A stretch of DNA of 23,016 bases from positions 1-23,016 of the forward strand of contig JBLGAC010000061.1 of the NCBI GenBank assembly GCA_047610385.1. The letters are read 5' to 3'. Position 1 is the first letter of the stretch. The number at the start of each line of letters is the position of its first letter. Source of the stretch: JBOCEF01 sp047610385 (GTDB lineage Bacteria > Pseudomonadota > Alphaproteobacteria > Rhodobacterales > Rhodobacteraceae). This document shows, piece after piece, positions 22,875 through 23,016 of the stretch. Both the position numbers and the translations under genes were made by a program. The notes under the pieces were generated by a model, which saw nothing but the letters and a program-made list of their open reading frames with translations, ran no database searches and had not been told where the DNA came from.

Positions 22875-23016
22875 TGACCTGCCCCCCGGAAACGCCCTCA
22901 GTCTGATGTAGAGTCTGCCCAACCCTGAAGGAGCAGACGAATGCGAAAGAGCCGTTTCACCGAGACGCAGATTATTGGGATGATCAAGGAGCAGGAAGCC
23001 GGGCTGACTGTGGCCG
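22875..23016 (+). mobile_element. IS3-family element, left end (partial)
   Basis: The sequence TGACCTGCCCCC from 22875 is the typical end of one IS3-family group (IS407-like). It lies four bases beyond the last base shared by the IS5-family copies, so this element abuts the eroded IS5. The element continues past the right edge. Confidence 0.75.
22941..23016 (+). CDS. IS3-family transposase OrfA, N-terminus (partial)
   Basis: This is the opening of the helix-turn-helix subunit of an IS3-family transposase: MRKSRFTETQIIGMIKEQEAGLTVA. This start is near-universal for that group. AAGGAG (22928-22933) is a strong ribosome-binding site seven bases before ATG 22941. OrfB, with the DDE catalytic domain, would lie beyond the edge. 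Confidence 0.92.
   Translation, partial: MRKSRFTETQIIGMIKEQEAGLTVA

Noticed and set aside
1..23016. tRNA or rRNA genes, riboswitches
   Set aside because: Reading for the TTCGA-type T-loop and for known leader motifs gave no candidate with a cloverleaf or recognised fold.

Overview
The window is high-GC DNA from an alphaproteobacterium, most likely of the Rhodobacteraceae/Roseobacter group. I base this on base composition, on the style of the PaaX, KpsC-like and DUF707 proteins, and on an lgt-midA-pgeF-M24 gene string that I remember from that family. No rRNA or tRNA gene is visible, so the genus cannot be fixed.

Layout: (1) 1-125 is the 3' end of an IS5-type transposase running off the left edge. 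(2) 238-3249 is a tight rightward run of an OmpR-type response regulator, its histidine kinase and the phenylacetyl-CoA repressor PaaX. (3) 3246-7648 is the aerobic phenylacetate module. A leftward PaaI-family thioesterase gene diverges from paaABCDE, which encode the ring-1,2-phenylacetyl-CoA epoxidase, its maturation factor and its reductase. The paaI/paaA gap carries a 13-bp inverted repeat lying across two face-to-face promoter candidates. The later-step genes (paaG, paaZ, paaF, paaH, paaJ, paaK) are not in the window. (4) 7857-9223 is a leftward pair: a YciA-type thioesterase and a membrane-anchored M15-like peptidase. (5) 9341-13166 is a surface-polysaccharide group: a KpsC-type glycosyltransferase and a DUF707 protein (leftward), diverging from UDP-galactopyranose mutase (glf). 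The end of glf is copied into five perfect 27-bp tandem repeats. (6) 13435-17437 is a leftward run lgt > midA-like methyltransferase > pgeF > M24 pita-bread protein, joined by short overlaps except for a long hairpin between midA and pgeF.

(7) From about 17.5 kb to the right edge the DNA changes character. AT-rich islands alternate with broken genes: a small ORF with an in-frame TGA, an AAA/RecA-fold ATPase with two frameshifts, an IS256 relic with its middle lost, two same-strand copies of one IS5-family element (one frameshifted, one heavily eroded), and the start of an IS3-family element at the right edge. This is a graveyard of mobile DNA beside a conserved housekeeping block.

How the genes may work together: PaaX and the paa module form a self-contained control-plus-catalysis unit, with the two-component pair probably co-transcribed with the repressor. 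The polysaccharide genes probably make or export a galactofuranose- or Kdo-containing surface glycan. I found no complete undescribed system. The best leads are the dual paa promoter/inverted repeat, the kinase-regulator-paaX linkage, the M24 protein that lacks all five usual metal ligands, and the stop-codon-containing repeat array after glf.
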